A stretch of 33,445 nt of DNA from Alteromonadaceae bacterium (lineage in GTDB: Bacteria; Pseudomonadota; Gammaproteobacteria; Pseudomonadales; Cellvibrionaceae). Under the pieces are notes generated by a model. The model searched no databases. It saw only the letters and a list, made by a program, of their open reading frames with translations, and was not told the origin of the DNA. Positions 25,758 to 33,445 of the stretch are shown one piece after another. How positions within the stretch are numbered: position 1 is the stretch's first letter; every line of letters begins with the position of its first letter. Location of the stretch: positions 1-33,445 of the forward strand of contig NVXL01000218.1 in assembly GCA_002746115.1 (NCBI GenBank), read 5' to 3'. A program made the position numbers and the translations under genes.

Positions 25758-25784
25758 AGATTTAAGACCTTAGGTCTTAAATCT
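25758..25784. terminator. 13-bp inverted repeat covering the fliE stop codon
   Basis: AGATTTAAGACCT, one central T, then AGGTCTTAAATCT: a perfect inverted repeat that contains the fliE stop (25777-25779). With the neighbouring palindrome it probably ends both converging transcripts. The two share the core CCTTAGG. Confidence 0.6.
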
Positions 25785-26136
25785 GCATGCGCACAATTTG
25801 TTGGTAAGCTTCAACGGCTTTATTGCGTACTTCTACCGCAATCTCCATTGCGTGCTTTGCTTGTTCCATCGCAATCATTAGTTCGTGGGTAGAAATGTTG
25901 TTGTTTAGAATGTAATTTTGTAAGGCGTCTTCTGAGGCTTGCACTTTAGTGTTGAGCTGTTGCACACCCGAGAGCAGCATGTTGTTGAACTCGTTGCTTG
26001 AGGCGTCTGTTTGTGATGCGCCCACGGTGTTCATCGGCATGGATAGCGTTGATGATGGGGCGATATCAGCGGCGGTGATGGCTGAGCTGCTAAAACCAAA
26101 ATCGTTTGAAATGGCTGTAAGTGCTTCGATTGTCAT
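25777..26136 (-). CDS. fliE: Flagellar hook-basal body protein FliE
   Basis: FliE joins the MS ring to the proximal rod and is an early export substrate. The 119-residue protein has the family C-terminal half: a helix ending in QNYILNNNISTHELMIAMEQ, then AKHAMEIAVEVRNKAVEAYQ and a terminal IVRMQI, the almost invariant E-x-Y-x-x-I/L-x-x-M-x-I tail. The N terminus is longer than in most FliE (about 104). A GGGAG ribosome site precedes the start. It is last in the flhB-to-fliE run; fliF, which usually follows, is about 22.6 kb away. Confidence 0.93.
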   Translation of the reverse strand: MTIEALTAISNDFGFSSSAITAADIAPSSTLSMPMNTVGASQTDASSNEFNNMLLSGVQQLNTKVQASEDALQNYILNNNISTHELMIAMEQAKHAMEIAVEVRNKAVEAYQQIVRMQI

Positions 26137-26153
26137 TATTATACTCCCGGGAA

Positions 26154-26588
26154 TTACCGTGATCCGCCAATGCCTAACGCGGCTTGGTTCATTTCACCAT
26201 TAGTATTATATGCGCGAATATTCGCTTCATAAGCGCGCACGGCAGAGACTAGTGTGGCCATTTCTCGGACTGGGTCGATATCAGCAAAGAAAACCTCACC
26301 TTGACTATTGGCTAAGGGGTGGCTGGGGTCGTGTACCGTTGTCACTCCAGAGCTTTGCTTGGAGAGTAACTGGGAGCTTGCTAGGGTATTGCCATTGCTG
26401 TCGCTACCGCTTGCGCTTAGTAAGCTGTTAAATAAATTTGTTTGAATTTGTTCTGCGGCTTGGCTCGCTTGTGCTGCGTTGCTATAAGCGACGTTGGCGA
26501 GGGCTAGGTTTTGTGAGGCCGCCTCTACGCGGCTGCGCTCGTATGTCATGCCAAAGCGTGCCGCTTCGGCGATAGATTGAAATTCCAT
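26154..26588 (-). CDS. flgC: Flagellar proximal rod protein FlgC
   Basis: FlgC is a proximal rod subunit. The 144-residue product is identified by its C-terminal half: DPSHPLANSQGEV, then VREMATLVSAVRAYEANIRAYN, the FlgC signature. The N-terminal loop is divergent: NLALANVAYSNAAQ replaces the usual NLANA-x-T-x-GYK segment. It lies 4 bases downstream of flgB and 17 bases upstream of fliE. Confidence 0.9.
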   Translation of the reverse strand: MEFQSIAEAARFGMTYERSRVEAASQNLALANVAYSNAAQASQAAEQIQTNLFNSLLSASGSDSNGNTLASSQLLSKQSSGVTTVHDPSHPLANSQGEVFFADIDPVREMATLVSAVRAYEANIRAYNTNGEMNQAALGIGGSR

Positions 26589-26592
26589 CTTA

Positions 26593-26958
26593 TTAACGCC
26601 CTCGTGTTGCCAGTGACATTAAACCAAATTGTCGCGATAGGGCTTCTGCAATGACGCGGTAGCGCCCTTGCGCCGCAGATAACTCGGCGACTTCGTTGTC
26701 CAGTGCGACGCCGTTAAACAAGGTGGTACCTGTTGTTTCATGACTGACGATTTCTTGCTTGAATAAAGACATTGCTCCAGTGTTGTCGCCACTTTGTACG
26801 GCTTTAGCGACGTCGCTTAGTAGTTGCTCGAATCTCACTTCTCGAATACTACCGCTGACATTAGCGTTGGCAATATTATTTGCCGCCACATTGGCCTTGG
26901 CTTGCTCAAGCCCAAGTGCCCATGTGGCGAGAGAAAGATTTATATCGTTAACGATCAT
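26593..26958 (-). CDS. flgB: Flagellar proximal rod protein FlgB
   Basis: FlgB is a proximal rod subunit secreted through the flagellar export gate. The 121-residue product has the N-terminal rod-family pattern (ANNIANANVSGSIREVRFEQ; normal proteins read NIANADTPGYKARD) and the central TTGTTLFNGVALDNEVAEL segment, matching the family's G-N-x-V-x-L-D-x-E-x-x-x-L. It is slightly shorter than usual (130-138). The start overlaps the flgI stop by 4 bases (ATGA). Confidence 0.88.
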   Translation of the reverse strand: MIVNDINLSLATWALGLEQAKANVAANNIANANVSGSIREVRFEQLLSDVAKAVQSGDNTGAMSLFKQEIVSHETTGTTLFNGVALDNEVAELSAAQGRYRVIAEALSRQFGLMSLATRGR

Positions 26959-28118
26959 TGAATAATTAACTCCGCATGTAAGGCGCCAGCTGCTTTAATA
27001 GATTGCAATATTGTAATTACGTCGCGTGTGGATAAACGTATTCGATTTAGGGCTTGAACTAATTCCCCTACGGTGGTGCCAGCAGGGAGTGAAACGGGTT
27101 CGCTATGACCTTCAGTCACCACAATATTGGTGTCAGGAGTGACTACTGTACGTATACCATCGCCGGATCGAAAATTGAGTTGTGGTTGAGTGGTATCAAA
27201 CTTTGTCACGACCTCAATACGTAGATCACCATGGGCAATGCTAATCTGCCCTAAAATGACGTTGCTCCCTGCGACTATAGTGCCTGTACGCTCATTGACG
27301 ACGACGCGTGCGTCCAAGTCTGGTGTTACGGTGATGTTTTCTAGGCGCGCTATAAATGGCATTACCTGGATGTCTTCCGCTAATGTTAACGAGATTTTAC
27401 CTGGATGTAATGCGGATACCTCGCTTACGCCTAAGGTGCGCCGTATTTCGTTCACAACACGATTGGCTGTGGTGTAATCTGGCTCGTTTAGAATAATATT
27501 GATGTGGTGGCTTTTTAATGCGACGTGAGGTGAGGGGCGCTCGATAGTGGCGCCGCGTGCAATTTGGCCAACGGTGGTATGATTTTTTCGGCTGCGATTA
27601 CTGAAGGAGCTAACATCGTAACCACCAACGGTCAGCGCACCTTGGGAGAGGGCGTAAAGTTTTTTATCGGGTCCGTACATCGGCGCTAATAACAAGGTGC
27701 CGCCGCTGAGGCTTTTAGCATCGCCTGTGGATGCGACACGAATATCAATACGGTCTCCGGGTTCGCTATAAGCCGGTAATTCAGCGGTGATGATGACGGA
27801 CGCGACGTTGCGGCTATTTAAATCGCGCTCATCCACCTGTAAGCCAAAATTGCTTAGGGTATTGGCAAGTGATTGTAAGGTCGCGCGGTGACGAGAAGAG
27901 TCGCCGCTACCTGATAATCCGACGACAATGCCATAGCCATTTAAGGCGAGTTCTCGATTGCCTTCAATACGTGAGAGATCTTTTAGCCGCACAGCAATCT
28001 CGGCGGCGTGTATTTGGGTGTTGAAAATACAGCCGAAAACGATAAATAGTAATAAAATGTTTATGCGGCTAATGTTTATGCTAGGCATAGTTATACGGAT
28101 GGGCTTGTTTTTATTCAT
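26955..28118 (-). CDS. flgI: Flagellar P-ring protein FlgI
   Basis: FlgI forms the periplasmic P ring around the distal rod. The roughly 387-residue product has a signal peptide and conserved blocks VRLKDLSRIEGNRELALNGY, GLSGSGDSSR, VIITAELPAYSEPGDRIDI, GGTLLLAPMYGPDKKLYALS, VVNERTGTIVAGSNV and a C-terminal LQSIKAAGALHAELIIQ. I chose the ATG at 28118 because it overlaps the flgH stop (TAATG) with a GGGG ribosome-like sequence 8 bases upstream. An ATG at 28136 is in frame but lacks one. Confidence 0.95.
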   Translation of the reverse strand: MNKNKPIRITMPSINISRINILLLFIVFGCIFNTQIHAAEIAVRLKDLSRIEGNRELALNGYGIVVGLSGSGDSSRHRATLQSLANTLSNFGLQVDERDLNSRNVASVIITAELPAYSEPGDRIDIRVASTGDAKSLSGGTLLLAPMYGPDKKLYALSQGALTVGGYDVSSFSNRSRKNHTTVGQIARGATIERPSPHVALKSHHINIILNEPDYTTANRVVNEIRRTLGVSEVSALHPGKISLTLAEDIQVMPFIARLENITVTPDLDARVVVNERTGTIVAGSNVILGQISIAHGDLRIEVVTKFDTTQPQLNFRSGDGIRTVVTPDTNIVVTEGHSEPVSLPAGTTVGELVQALNRIRLSTRDVITILQSIKAAGALHAELIIQ

Positions 28119-28732
28119 TAAAATAACCCCAGCCATTGCATTAGCCGGTAAACCAAACTTTGTTTTTGTGCTTTGCTGATGCTACCGTCGCCATGTATCG
28201 AAATTTTTGCTTCAGATATTCTGTTCGACATTAGAGTGTTGTCTTTACTGATGTCATAAGCACGAACAATTCCGCTGAGGGTAATACTTTGATCTTCGTC
28301 GTTAACAATTAGGTTCTGTCTGCCTTCTATTAAATAAGTCTCGTTGGGTAAAATCTTGGTAATGCGTGCACTTAGCTGAGTGCGGGCTTTACCGCTACGA
28401 ATAGTCTGTCCTGTCCCTTCATCTGCAGCGCCTAAATCGAGCCCTACCGATGGGCGGCTTATATTGTCAAAGGCCCGCGCTTCTATATTGATCCGTTTGC
28501 TCACGCCCGTGCTAGCACTCGATTGTGCGGTAGTGGATTCTACGACTAAAATGACCAAAGGGTCGCCAACACGAAAGGCTCGTCTGTCGCTGGTGAGGGC
28601 TTGGTAGTTATCAATATCTATAACACTGTTGGCCCAGACGGTAGGCGATAAAAGTATGACTAGCAGTAGTATTTTTGTACCTAAGTTCTTTGTGCCTAAC
28701 TTATAGGACAGTTGACGATTAAATATCGACAT
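28118..28732 (-). CDS. flgH: Flagellar L-ring protein FlgH without a lipobox
   Basis: FlgH forms the outer-membrane L ring. The mature region is clearly FlgH: DRRAFRVGDPLVILVVESTTAQ, VGLDLGAADEG, LSARITKILPNETYLIEGRQ, then NLIVNDEDQSITLSGIVR and a C-terminal VYRLMQWLGLF. The signal sequence (LLLVILLSPTVWANS) has no cysteine, whereas FlgH is normally a lipoprotein; cleavage by signal peptidase I after VWA is expected. The start at 28732 (ATG inside the end of flgA) is chosen; a GTG at 28762 would add ten residues and also contains no Cys. The flgI start overlaps its stop. Confidence 0.92.
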   Translation of the reverse strand: MSIFNRQLSYKLGTKNLGTKILLLVILLSPTVWANSVIDIDNYQALTSDRRAFRVGDPLVILVVESTTAQSSASTGVSKRINIEARAFDNISRPSVGLDLGAADEGTGQTIRSGKARTQLSARITKILPNETYLIEGRQNLIVNDEDQSITLSGIVRAYDISKDNTLMSNRISEAKISIHGDGSISKAQKQSLVYRLMQWLGLF

Positions 28733-29471
28733 GGGCAGTCTTTTTTCCTGAAACGGTTGCACGAATCGCTTCGGTTGCGCCGTTTACTTTAACTTGAATA
28801 TGCTCCCCGGCTTTCCACCCTGTATTGAGGGCAATACCACGTGAGCTTAAGGTGATTTTTGCGTTTGATGCAATAATGTTTATGGCATCGTTTTTACGTA
28901 TTAACGGTGGCGGTGAAATCAAATTTTCAGTGATTATCGCGCCTTTTCGCACCGTTCTACGTGTGATTTTCCCGGCTGGTGATTCTTTGGTGGGCGTCTG
29001 TACACCTAATAATTTCGCTACATCACTTCGAGATTTTTTAATGTCAGATTTTTTAATTTTTTCTTCTATGTTTAAATTATGACGGAAGACCCATACATCT
29101 TGCTGTGCTTGTATTTGAATCCACCATAGGTATTTTTTCGTACCGGTATTCGCGTGCCATTGAATTTTTGCTCGGCCTGCAAGTACTTCGCCGATTTCGA
29201 GTTGACCTAGGCTCTTGTTACTGGTTTTTACTTCAATAGTAGTATTGTTCGACTGTTTTAGTACTTTTAAGCGAACATTGTAATATTGCTGTGTGTATTT
29301 ATTGCAAACATAATACGGCCAGTTGTCGTATTCAGTGTTTTTAATTAAATTGCTCTGTGCTTCTACTGGGTTCAAAGCATGCTCTGCGAGCTGTTGGTCT
29401 GGTGGCACTTGAAGCATCTGCGAACACTGCAGCGTAAGGCCGACGGCAGCGCCTAACAACAAAGAGGCCAT
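28719..29471 (-). CDS. flgA: Flagellar P-ring assembly chaperone FlgA
   Basis: FlgA is a periplasmic chaperone required for P-ring formation. The 250-residue product has an N-terminal hydrophobic signal and a C-terminal SAF-type domain: TRRTVRKGAIITENLISPPP, NAKITLSSRGIALNTGWKAG, then EHIQVKVN and a final VSGKKTAHVDI. The long, poorly conserved N-terminal half is normal for the family. It lies 6 bases after flgG and overlaps the start of flgH. Confidence 0.9.
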   Translation of the reverse strand: MASLLLGAAVGLTLQCSQMLQVPPDQQLAEHALNPVEAQSNLIKNTEYDNWPYYVCNKYTQQYYNVRLKVLKQSNNTTIEVKTSNKSLGQLEIGEVLAGRAKIQWHANTGTKKYLWWIQIQAQQDVWVFRHNLNIEEKIKKSDIKKSRSDVAKLLGVQTPTKESPAGKITRRTVRKGAIITENLISPPPLIRKNDAINIIASNAKITLSSRGIALNTGWKAGEHIQVKVNGATEAIRATVSGKKTAHVDI

Positions 29472-29477
29472 GATCGT

Positions 29478-30248
29478 CTACCTACGCAAGTTGTTAACCG
29501 TTTCGAGTATTTGATCCGCCGTCTGGATTAAGCGAGCATTTAGCTGGTAAGCACGCTGTGCTAGGACTAAATTGGTCATTTCATCGACTAAGACGACGTT
29601 AGACATTTCTAAAAATCCTTGTGCTATTTTACCCGTACCGCCTTCGCCTGCACTTTGTAACAGTGGTGGGGCACTCTCTGAGGGAAGCTGATAGAGACTG
29701 TTGCCAATAGCTCTGAGGTTTTGGGAGTTTTGAATGTGCGCCAAGCGTATTTGACCTAATTCAATTTGGTTGCCATCGTCATAGATAGCACTAACGACAC
29801 CTTGAGTGTCGATTGTAAGTCGGCTAGCGTCCGAGGGTACCGCAATGTCGTCACTCAGCTGGTGACCGCCGGTGACGCTTAAATAACCTTCGTCATTGAT
29901 TTCTAATCGACCTAAGCGAGTATAAGCCAGCCCGCCTTTTGCCTGATTGACTTCGAGAAAACCGGCGCCTTGAATTGCAATATCAAGCTGTCGGTTGGTG
30001 GGTTTAAAACTGCCCTCAGCAAAGTTGATTGAGCTGCTCGTCAAGCGTGTACCTAACCCTGCATGGTCGCTCTGGCTAGTACCACTGCTGTTGACCGTTT
30101 GAGGGTTGCTTGATACGAGGTCTTCAAACAAAACCTGACTGGTTTTGTAGCCTGCAGTATGCATATTGGCAACATTGTTGGATATAAAATCGATCCATTC
30201 TTGGGTCGCTTTTAAGCCGCTTTGAGATATATGTAGTGCATCTATCAT
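29478..30248 (-). CDS. flgG: Flagellar distal rod protein FlgG
   Basis: FlgG builds the distal rod. The 256-residue product keeps the rod/hook N-terminal motif ISNNVANMHTAGYKTSQVLF, the FEDL region, the LDIAIQGAGFLEV core, GRLEINDEGYLSVTGGHQL, and the C-terminal EMTNLVLAQRAYQLNARLIQ helix. Its length matches the family (about 261). Of the rod proteins in this window it is the only one with the standard GYK loop. A 19-base gap separates it from flgF upstream. Confidence 0.95.
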   Translation of the reverse strand: MIDALHISQSGLKATQEWIDFISNNVANMHTAGYKTSQVLFEDLVSSNPQTVNSSGTSQSDHAGLGTRLTSSSINFAEGSFKPTNRQLDIAIQGAGFLEVNQAKGGLAYTRLGRLEINDEGYLSVTGGHQLSDDIAVPSDASRLTIDTQGVVSAIYDDGNQIELGQIRLAHIQNSQNLRAIGNSLYQLPSESAPPLLQSAGEGGTGKIAQGFLEMSNVVLVDEMTNLVLAQRAYQLNARLIQTADQILETVNNLRR

Positions 30249-30267
30249 GAGCTAGAGTCTTTTGAGG

Positions 30268-31011
30268 TTAATTGCCAATTTGGTTGATGCCACTTTCCAT
30301 AATACTGTCGTAGGACGACATGGCTCGCTGTAAACTTTCAATATGCCGCGTGGTTTGTAATAAACGCACCATGTCGTTGCCGATATCTACATTTGATCCT
30401 TCCAGTGCGCCTTGTATTACTTGATAATTTTGTGCAGCGTCAACGCCGGAATGACTCAAATACAAACCTTCGCCTTGTGGGACTATGCTGTTGCTGTCGA
30501 GGGCACGTAAAATCAGTAGTTTCTGGTTACCGTCAACGAGTTGTCCATCGGAATCGATACGTGATTGTAGCGTTAGACCATTAATAGTTTGCATGTCACT
30601 GCCGAGGACGGGGTAACCGTGGGTTGTCACCAAGGTGCCGTTATCGTCCAAATGAAAGTGGCCGTTCCTAGTAAGCTGGAGCCCTTCAGGGTGTTGTATT
30701 CCAAACCAAGCGTCCCCTGTTAGCGCAAAATCAAGTGGGGCTTGTGTCATGCTCAAACTGCCGTCACTGAGAAGCAGTTTGGTATGCATGGCTGGGGGGC
30801 TTGAATCTAAGGGGCGTGATATTGCGTCCCCTGAGTGCGTTTTTGTATTTTCAGGTGCTGCAATAAACTGTAAAAAAGACGGCTGATTGATTACGCTGCG
30901 CTGGCTACGGTACGCGGTAGTATTGGCGTTAGCGCTATTTTGAGCAATAACGTCTAAGGTGTTGATTTCAGCCTGCATGACATTCGCTAAGCTTGAAATT
31001 AAATCACTCAT
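30268..31011 (-). CDS. flgF: Flagellar proximal rod protein FlgF
   Basis: A 247-residue rod protein with N-terminal LDVIAQNSANANTTAYRSQR (where most FlgF have NNLANA-x-T-x-GFK/R), central APLDFALTGDAWFGIQ, TRNGHFHLDDNGTLVTTHGY, and a C-terminal DIGNDMVRLLQTTRHIESLQ helix. FlgF is chosen over FlgG by its position before flgG and by divergence of the loop. It starts a tight flgF-fliE gene run; a 158-bp gap with an (ATC) repeat at about 31059-31073 separates it from flhA. Confidence 0.88.
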   Translation of the reverse strand: MSDLISSLANVMQAEINTLDVIAQNSANANTTAYRSQRSVINQPSFLQFIAAPENTKTHSGDAISRPLDSSPPAMHTKLLLSDGSLSMTQAPLDFALTGDAWFGIQHPEGLQLTRNGHFHLDDNGTLVTTHGYPVLGSDMQTINGLTLQSRIDSDGQLVDGNQKLLILRALDSNSIVPQGEGLYLSHSGVDAAQNYQVIQGALEGSNVDIGNDMVRLLQTTRHIESLQRAMSSYDSIMESGINQIGN

Positions 31012-31169
31012 AGATAAAGCCCGGTATGGTTTGGTAGATTATTTTTCCAAGCATTTATCATCATCATCATCCTTATTTGGTTTTAGTTCAGTTCCGCTTT
31101 ATTAAATGTAGCAGCCTCTAGGCACTTCGGCGTACTTTTATTTGACGATTTGTTTTTCCGGATCTGTTC

Positions 31170-33236
31170 TTAAGTTTGCATTTCCACCTCTATCAGCCCT
31201 GCGGAGACAATATTCGGGTGACGGCTTACTTCGTTCGTGGATAAAACATGTAACTGCGGGCATACGCGAATGAGCATATTACGTATGATTTTACGCAGCT
31301 GCGGCGCGCATAGTAAAACCGGGTTTAAGTTGGCTCCGAGCATCTTTTCGCACTCTTTGGCGGCTTTACTAATAAATTGTTCTAGTTCGTGTGGGGCAAG
31401 CCCTATGTGCTTAGACTCTGTGTTGGTGGCGGCGCTTAGGATTTTCTGTTCTAAATTTGGCGCTAAAGTCATGACGCTGAGGCGGCCTTGCTTATCATCG
31501 AGAGCTTTGCAGATGGCGATGCTTAATTTTTCGCGAACACGTTCGGCTAAATTTTCGGGTTCTTTGATCTGTCGGCCTAAATCAACCAGTACTTCTAGTA
31601 TGGTGTCGAGGTTTTTAATTGGGACTTGTTCGCTTATGAGGGTTTGCAATACCCGTTGAATATCAGAGTAAGAGAGCACAGCAGGAATTAGCTCATCAAT
31701 GAGTGAGCCGAGATCATCACGGCGTGACTCGATTAATTTCTCCGTCTCTGCCCGAGTCAAAAACTCAGAGGCGTTACGCTTACAGAGCTCTTGAATATGT
31801 GTCATTAACACCGTCTGGGCCTCAACTAAGGTATAACCGGCGGCTTGCGCCTGTGACCTCAGAGTGGGCTTAATCCATTGTGCGGGGAGTCCGTAAGTGG
31901 GTTCGCGGGTTTTTTCCCCCTCTAATGTTGCGCGTTCACCTCCTGGGTTGATGGCCAATAGGTGATCCGGATTGATATTACCGTTACCCATTTCTATACC
32001 ATTTATTTGCACGGTGTAGGCATTTGGATCTAAGGTTTTTTCGGTACTGGCATGCAAGGCGGGGAGGATTAAACCAAGCTGTTGAGCGAGCTGCTTTCGT
32101 AAAATACCGATACGCTTTTCAAATTCAGAGGGGTCGTCTAGGTAGGCCTTAGTCAATGTGCTGCCTAGGTTTAAAGTAAAGGCTTGGCTTTTAATTAATT
32201 GGTAGAGGGCGTCCTCTTCAGATGTTTGCTCGGTTTGCGTGCCGCCGTTTTCAGCGCTATCTGAATCGGAAGTGCCTGTTTTTTTCTGTTTATAGGAGAA
32301 GTATGCAGCGGTGCCTAATAAAACGACTATGGCTAAAGCGGGGATCGCAGGAATGCCGGGGACTAAGGCTAAGCCGCTGAGTGCGACAGCGACGATGATT
32401 AAGGTCTTGGGGTGACTGGAAAACTGCATGGTAATTTCTTGGGCAAGGCGAGTATCAGTTGCCGCACGCGTGATAATAATTCCGGTAGCGACGGCAATAA
32501 TAAGTGAGGGGACTTGTGTGACAATTCCGTCACCGACGGTGAGTAAGGTATAACGATGTAAGGCCTCGCCCCAGGACATACCGCGTTGAACCATGCCGAT
32601 GATTAAACCACCAATAATATCAATGATCACAATAATGATACCTGCGATGGCGTCACCTTTAACAAACTTTGAGGCGCCATCCATTGCACCATAGAAATTG
32701 GATTCTTTTTCCAATCCGCTACGCCGGCTTTTAGCCTCATCTTGGTCGATGATACCCATATTTAAATCGGCATCAATACTCATTTGCTTACCGGGCAAGG
32801 AGTCCAAAATAAAACGTGCGGCAACTTCCGCAACACGTTGGGCACCGTTGGTGACAACGACATATTGAACCACGATCAAAATTAAAAAGACCACTAAACC
32901 GATAACGTAGTTGCCGCCGACAACTTGATGCCCCACCGCGTCAATCACTTTACCAGCATCGGCTTCATCGAGTATAAGGCGTGTTGCGGATATATTAAGT
33001 GAAAGACGGAAAAGTGTTGTCATTAATAGTAAGGACGGAAATGTTGAAAATGCGGTGGGTTTTTCCGTGTAAAAAGTTACCAATAATATTAGCAATGCCA
33101 CTGAAAAATTCAGTAACAATAAAAAATCAAGCACCGAAGGCGGAATGGGGATAAACAATATCATTAATATTGAAATCATTCCGGCGGCGAGCAATAAGTC
33201 GTGAATGCCGGTAAACATATTGCGAATATTGTTCAT
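31170..33236 (-). CDS. flhA: Flagellar export gate protein FlhA
   Basis: FlhA forms the nonameric export gate ring in the inner membrane. The 688-residue length is normal. About eight membrane segments occupy residues 15-315, with TLFRLSLNISATRLIL and the FHIPEP signature RVAEVAARFILDSLPGKQMS followed by IDADLNMG. A linker (about 325-345) leads to the cytoplasmic platform that docks export chaperones, with EPTYGLPAQWI, LVEAQTVLMTHIQEL, LIPAVLSYSDIQRVLQTLI and LLCAPQLRKIIRNMLIR. It follows flhB by 51 bp. Confidence 0.97.
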   Translation of the reverse strand: MNNIRNMFTGIHDLLLAAGMISILMILFIPIPPSVLDFLLLLNFSVALLILLVTFYTEKPTAFSTFPSLLLMTTLFRLSLNISATRLILDEADAGKVIDAVGHQVVGGNYVIGLVVFLILIVVQYVVVTNGAQRVAEVAARFILDSLPGKQMSIDADLNMGIIDQDEAKSRRSGLEKESNFYGAMDGASKFVKGDAIAGIIIVIIDIIGGLIIGMVQRGMSWGEALHRYTLLTVGDGIVTQVPSLIIAVATGIIITRAATDTRLAQEITMQFSSHPKTLIIVAVALSGLALVPGIPAIPALAIVVLLGTAAYFSYKQKKTGTSDSDSAENGGTQTEQTSEEDALYQLIKSQAFTLNLGSTLTKAYLDDPSEFEKRIGILRKQLAQQLGLILPALHASTEKTLDPNAYTVQINGIEMGNGNINPDHLLAINPGGERATLEGEKTREPTYGLPAQWIKPTLRSQAQAAGYTLVEAQTVLMTHIQELCKRNASEFLTRAETEKLIESRRDDLGSLIDELIPAVLSYSDIQRVLQTLISEQVPIKNLDTILEVLVDLGRQIKEPENLAERVREKLSIAICKALDDKQGRLSVMTLAPNLEQKILSAATNTESKHIGLAPHELEQFISKAAKECEKMLGANLNPVLLCAPQLRKIIRNMLIRVCPQLHVLSTNEVSRHPNIVSAGLIEVEMQT

Positions 33237-33287
33237 CTTGTGCTATGCATCCTGTTGTTTGATTTCTTGCGTCAAGCTGAGCAGTAT

Positions 33288-33445
33288 TTATATACTGAAT
33301 AGCCGCTTGCCTGGAACAGCCAATAGCCAGCGATAAATACTCGCGACTTTTTGTTGTTGCTCCAGCGGAATGGGGTCACCAATTTTTACGGCTTGTGCTA
33401 AGGCGCGTGCTAGTTCGGGTTTTCGTACCATCGGGATGCCATATT
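33288..33445 (-). CDS. flhB: Flagellar export switch FlhB, C-terminal end (starts outside the window)
   Basis: Translating the minus strand from the right edge gives YGIPMVRKPELARALAQAVK, then IGDPIPLEQQQKVASIYRWL and a stop at 33288-33290. This matches the end of the FlhB cytoplasmic domain, which normally reads G-I-P-V-V-E-x-x-x-L-A-R-x-L-Y ... G-x-x-I-P. FlhB switches export from rod/hook to filament substrates by self-cleavage at NPTH, which lies outside the window. Only 52 codons are visible. Confidence 0.9.
   Translation of the reverse strand, partial: YGIPMVRKPELARALAQAVKIGDPIPLEQQQKVASIYRWLLAVPGKRLFSI

Overview
The window comes from a Gram-negative, flagellated bacterium, most likely a marine gammaproteobacterium of the Cellvibrionales type. 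This is inferred from gene content (SapC family, PEP-CTERM proteins, very large periplasmic-propeller hybrid histidine kinases, moderate GC) and was not checked against any database. No rRNA, tRNA, CRISPR array or transposase was seen.

Layout. Both ends carry flagellar genes on the minus strand. Right end, in transcription order: flhB (partial), flhA, flgF, flgG, flgA, flgH, flgI, flgB, flgC, fliE. Left end, same strand: fliF, a 135-codon gene where fliG is expected, fliH, fliI (partial). Together this reads as one flagellar locus (export gate, rod, P and L rings, MS ring, export ATPase) split between fliE and fliF by about 22.6 kb of mostly unrelated genes. The flagellar proteins are unusual: there is no full-length FliG in its normal place, FlgH has no lipobox cysteine, and FlgB, FlgC and FlgF lack the usual Gly-Tyr/Phe-Lys loop after the N-terminal helix. 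A divergent, possibly secondary flagellum or flagellum-derived export structure is a reasonable reading.

The interrupting block, left to right: an ankyrin-repeat lipoprotein (minus, upstream of fliF); a 1433-residue hybrid kinase with a double propeller and two receiver domains; an AAA+ ATPase with a helical N-terminal region; a small outer-membrane beta-barrel protein; a SapC-family protein and an ATP-grasp ligase (both minus); a second propeller hybrid kinase of 1565 residues with the order kinase-receiver-kinase; an MFS transporter; a 64-residue Ala/Gln-rich protein; a DUF6065-like protein preceded by a 12-bp tandem repeat that encodes a possible leader peptide; a DUF302 lipoprotein; a decayed penicillin-acylase-family gene; two tandem paralogous PEP-CTERM secreted proteins, each with a sigma-54-type -24/-12 element about 100 bp before its start; and a YdhF-like aldo/keto reductase that converges on fliE across two strong palindromes.

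How the genes work together. The flagellar genes would build the basal body and export apparatus. The two hybrid kinases have no DNA-binding domain, so they must signal through partners outside the window. The PEP-CTERM pair depends on an exosortase encoded elsewhere. I see no direct evidence that the block genes act in the flagellum.
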